DNA of 12,195 nucleotides from Halococcaceae archaeon. Lineage in GTDB: Archaea > Halobacteriota > Halobacteria > Halobacteriales > Halalkalicoccaceae. Shown here one piece after another: positions 12,045 through 12,195 of this stretch (its first letter is position 1; every line of letters starts with the position of its first letter). The stretch is taken from positions 1 to 12,195 of the forward strand of contig SKWB01000135.1 in assembly GCA_007129135.1 (NCBI GenBank). Direction: 5' to 3'. The position numbers were made by a program, and so were the translations under genes. Below the pieces are notes generated by a model, which worked only from the letters and a program-made list of their open reading frames with translations, was not told the DNA's origin and searched no databases.

Positions 12045-12195
12045 ATGACCGAGGAGTTCCGGACCGAACGCGACAGCCTGGGCGAGATGGAGGTCCCCGC
12101 CGAGGCCTACTGGGGGGCACAGACACAGCGGGCGGTGGAGAACTTCCCGATCTCCGGGATCGAGTTCGACCGCCGGTTCGTCCGCGCGCTCGGCG
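12045..12195 (+). CDS. fumC: Class II fumarate hydratase, N-terminal fragment
   Basis: Fifty codons of this gene are present before the window ends. The residues [18 protein letters not shown] and [16 protein letters not shown], with VRALG at the end, are the standard N-terminus of class II fumarases, which hydrate fumarate to malate in the citric acid cycle. Aspartate ammonia-lyase and related superfamily members start in a similar way, but the ENFPISG stretch favours fumarase. The signature loop GSSxMPxKxN and the catalytic residues lie outside the window. The ATG at 12045 follows both a TATA-like box and a GAGGTGA sequence. Confidence 0.88.
   Translation, partial: MTEEFRTERDSLGEMEVPAEAYWGAQTQRAVENFPISGIEFDRRFVRALG

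Noticed and set aside
1..12195. Mobile elements, CRISPR arrays, toxin-antitoxin or defence systems
   Set aside because: No transposase, integrase, regularly spaced repeat or defence domain is seen; the only repeat-like pieces are the short ones listed as features.

Overview
The window is a piece of a haloarchaeal (class Halobacteria) chromosome. The signs are high GC, strongly acidic proteins, archaeal-type ribosomal proteins (uS13, uS4, uS11, eL18, uL13, uS9, uS2), three archaeal RNA polymerase subunits (Rpo3, Rpo10, Rpo6), an archaeal flap endonuclease, and T/A-rich boxes about 27 nt upstream of start codons, as expected for leaderless haloarchaeal transcripts. I cannot assign a genus with confidence.

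Left part (1-2319): the 5' end of an Mrp/Nbp35-type ATPase gene on the minus strand (cut by the window edge), a divergent gene for a 192-aa protein with two C-terminal membrane helices, then moaA (GTP 3',8-cyclase for molybdenum cofactor). A gene-poor stretch of about 430 bp follows, with several inverted repeats and a GC dip. Next come a TraB/PrgY-like gene (plus) and a FAD-dependent renalase/amine-oxidase-like gene (minus), which meet tail to tail with a 15-nt overlap.

Centre (about 4213-10455): a compact translation/transcription supercluster, all on the plus strand: tRNA-Ser(GCT), rps13, rps4, rps11, rpo3, tRNA-Leu(CAG), rpl18e, rpl13, rps9, rpo10, rpo6, eno, rps2. Most neighbouring reading frames overlap by 1, 4 or 7 nt (TAATG, ATGA, GTGA), pointing to translational coupling. 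The second half matches the known Haloarcula S9 cluster (tRNA-Leu, L18e, L13, S9, OrfMMV, OrfMNA, enolase, S2). The exception to the tight packing is a 59-nt insert between rpl18e and rpl13, which creates a 20-codon minicistron coupled by ATGA at both ends.

Right part (10422-12195): a small two-helix membrane protein gene on the minus strand overlapping the 3' end of rps2, then fen (flap endonuclease 1), a BolA-family gene and the first 50 codons of fumC, apparently with separate promoters.

The window is mostly conserved housekeeping DNA, and I found no convincing new defence or mobile system. The observations most worth a second look are the coupled minicistron/insert in the ribosomal operon, the positively charged TraB-like protein with its disputed start codon, the structured intergenic region after moaA, and the two small membrane proteins of unknown function.
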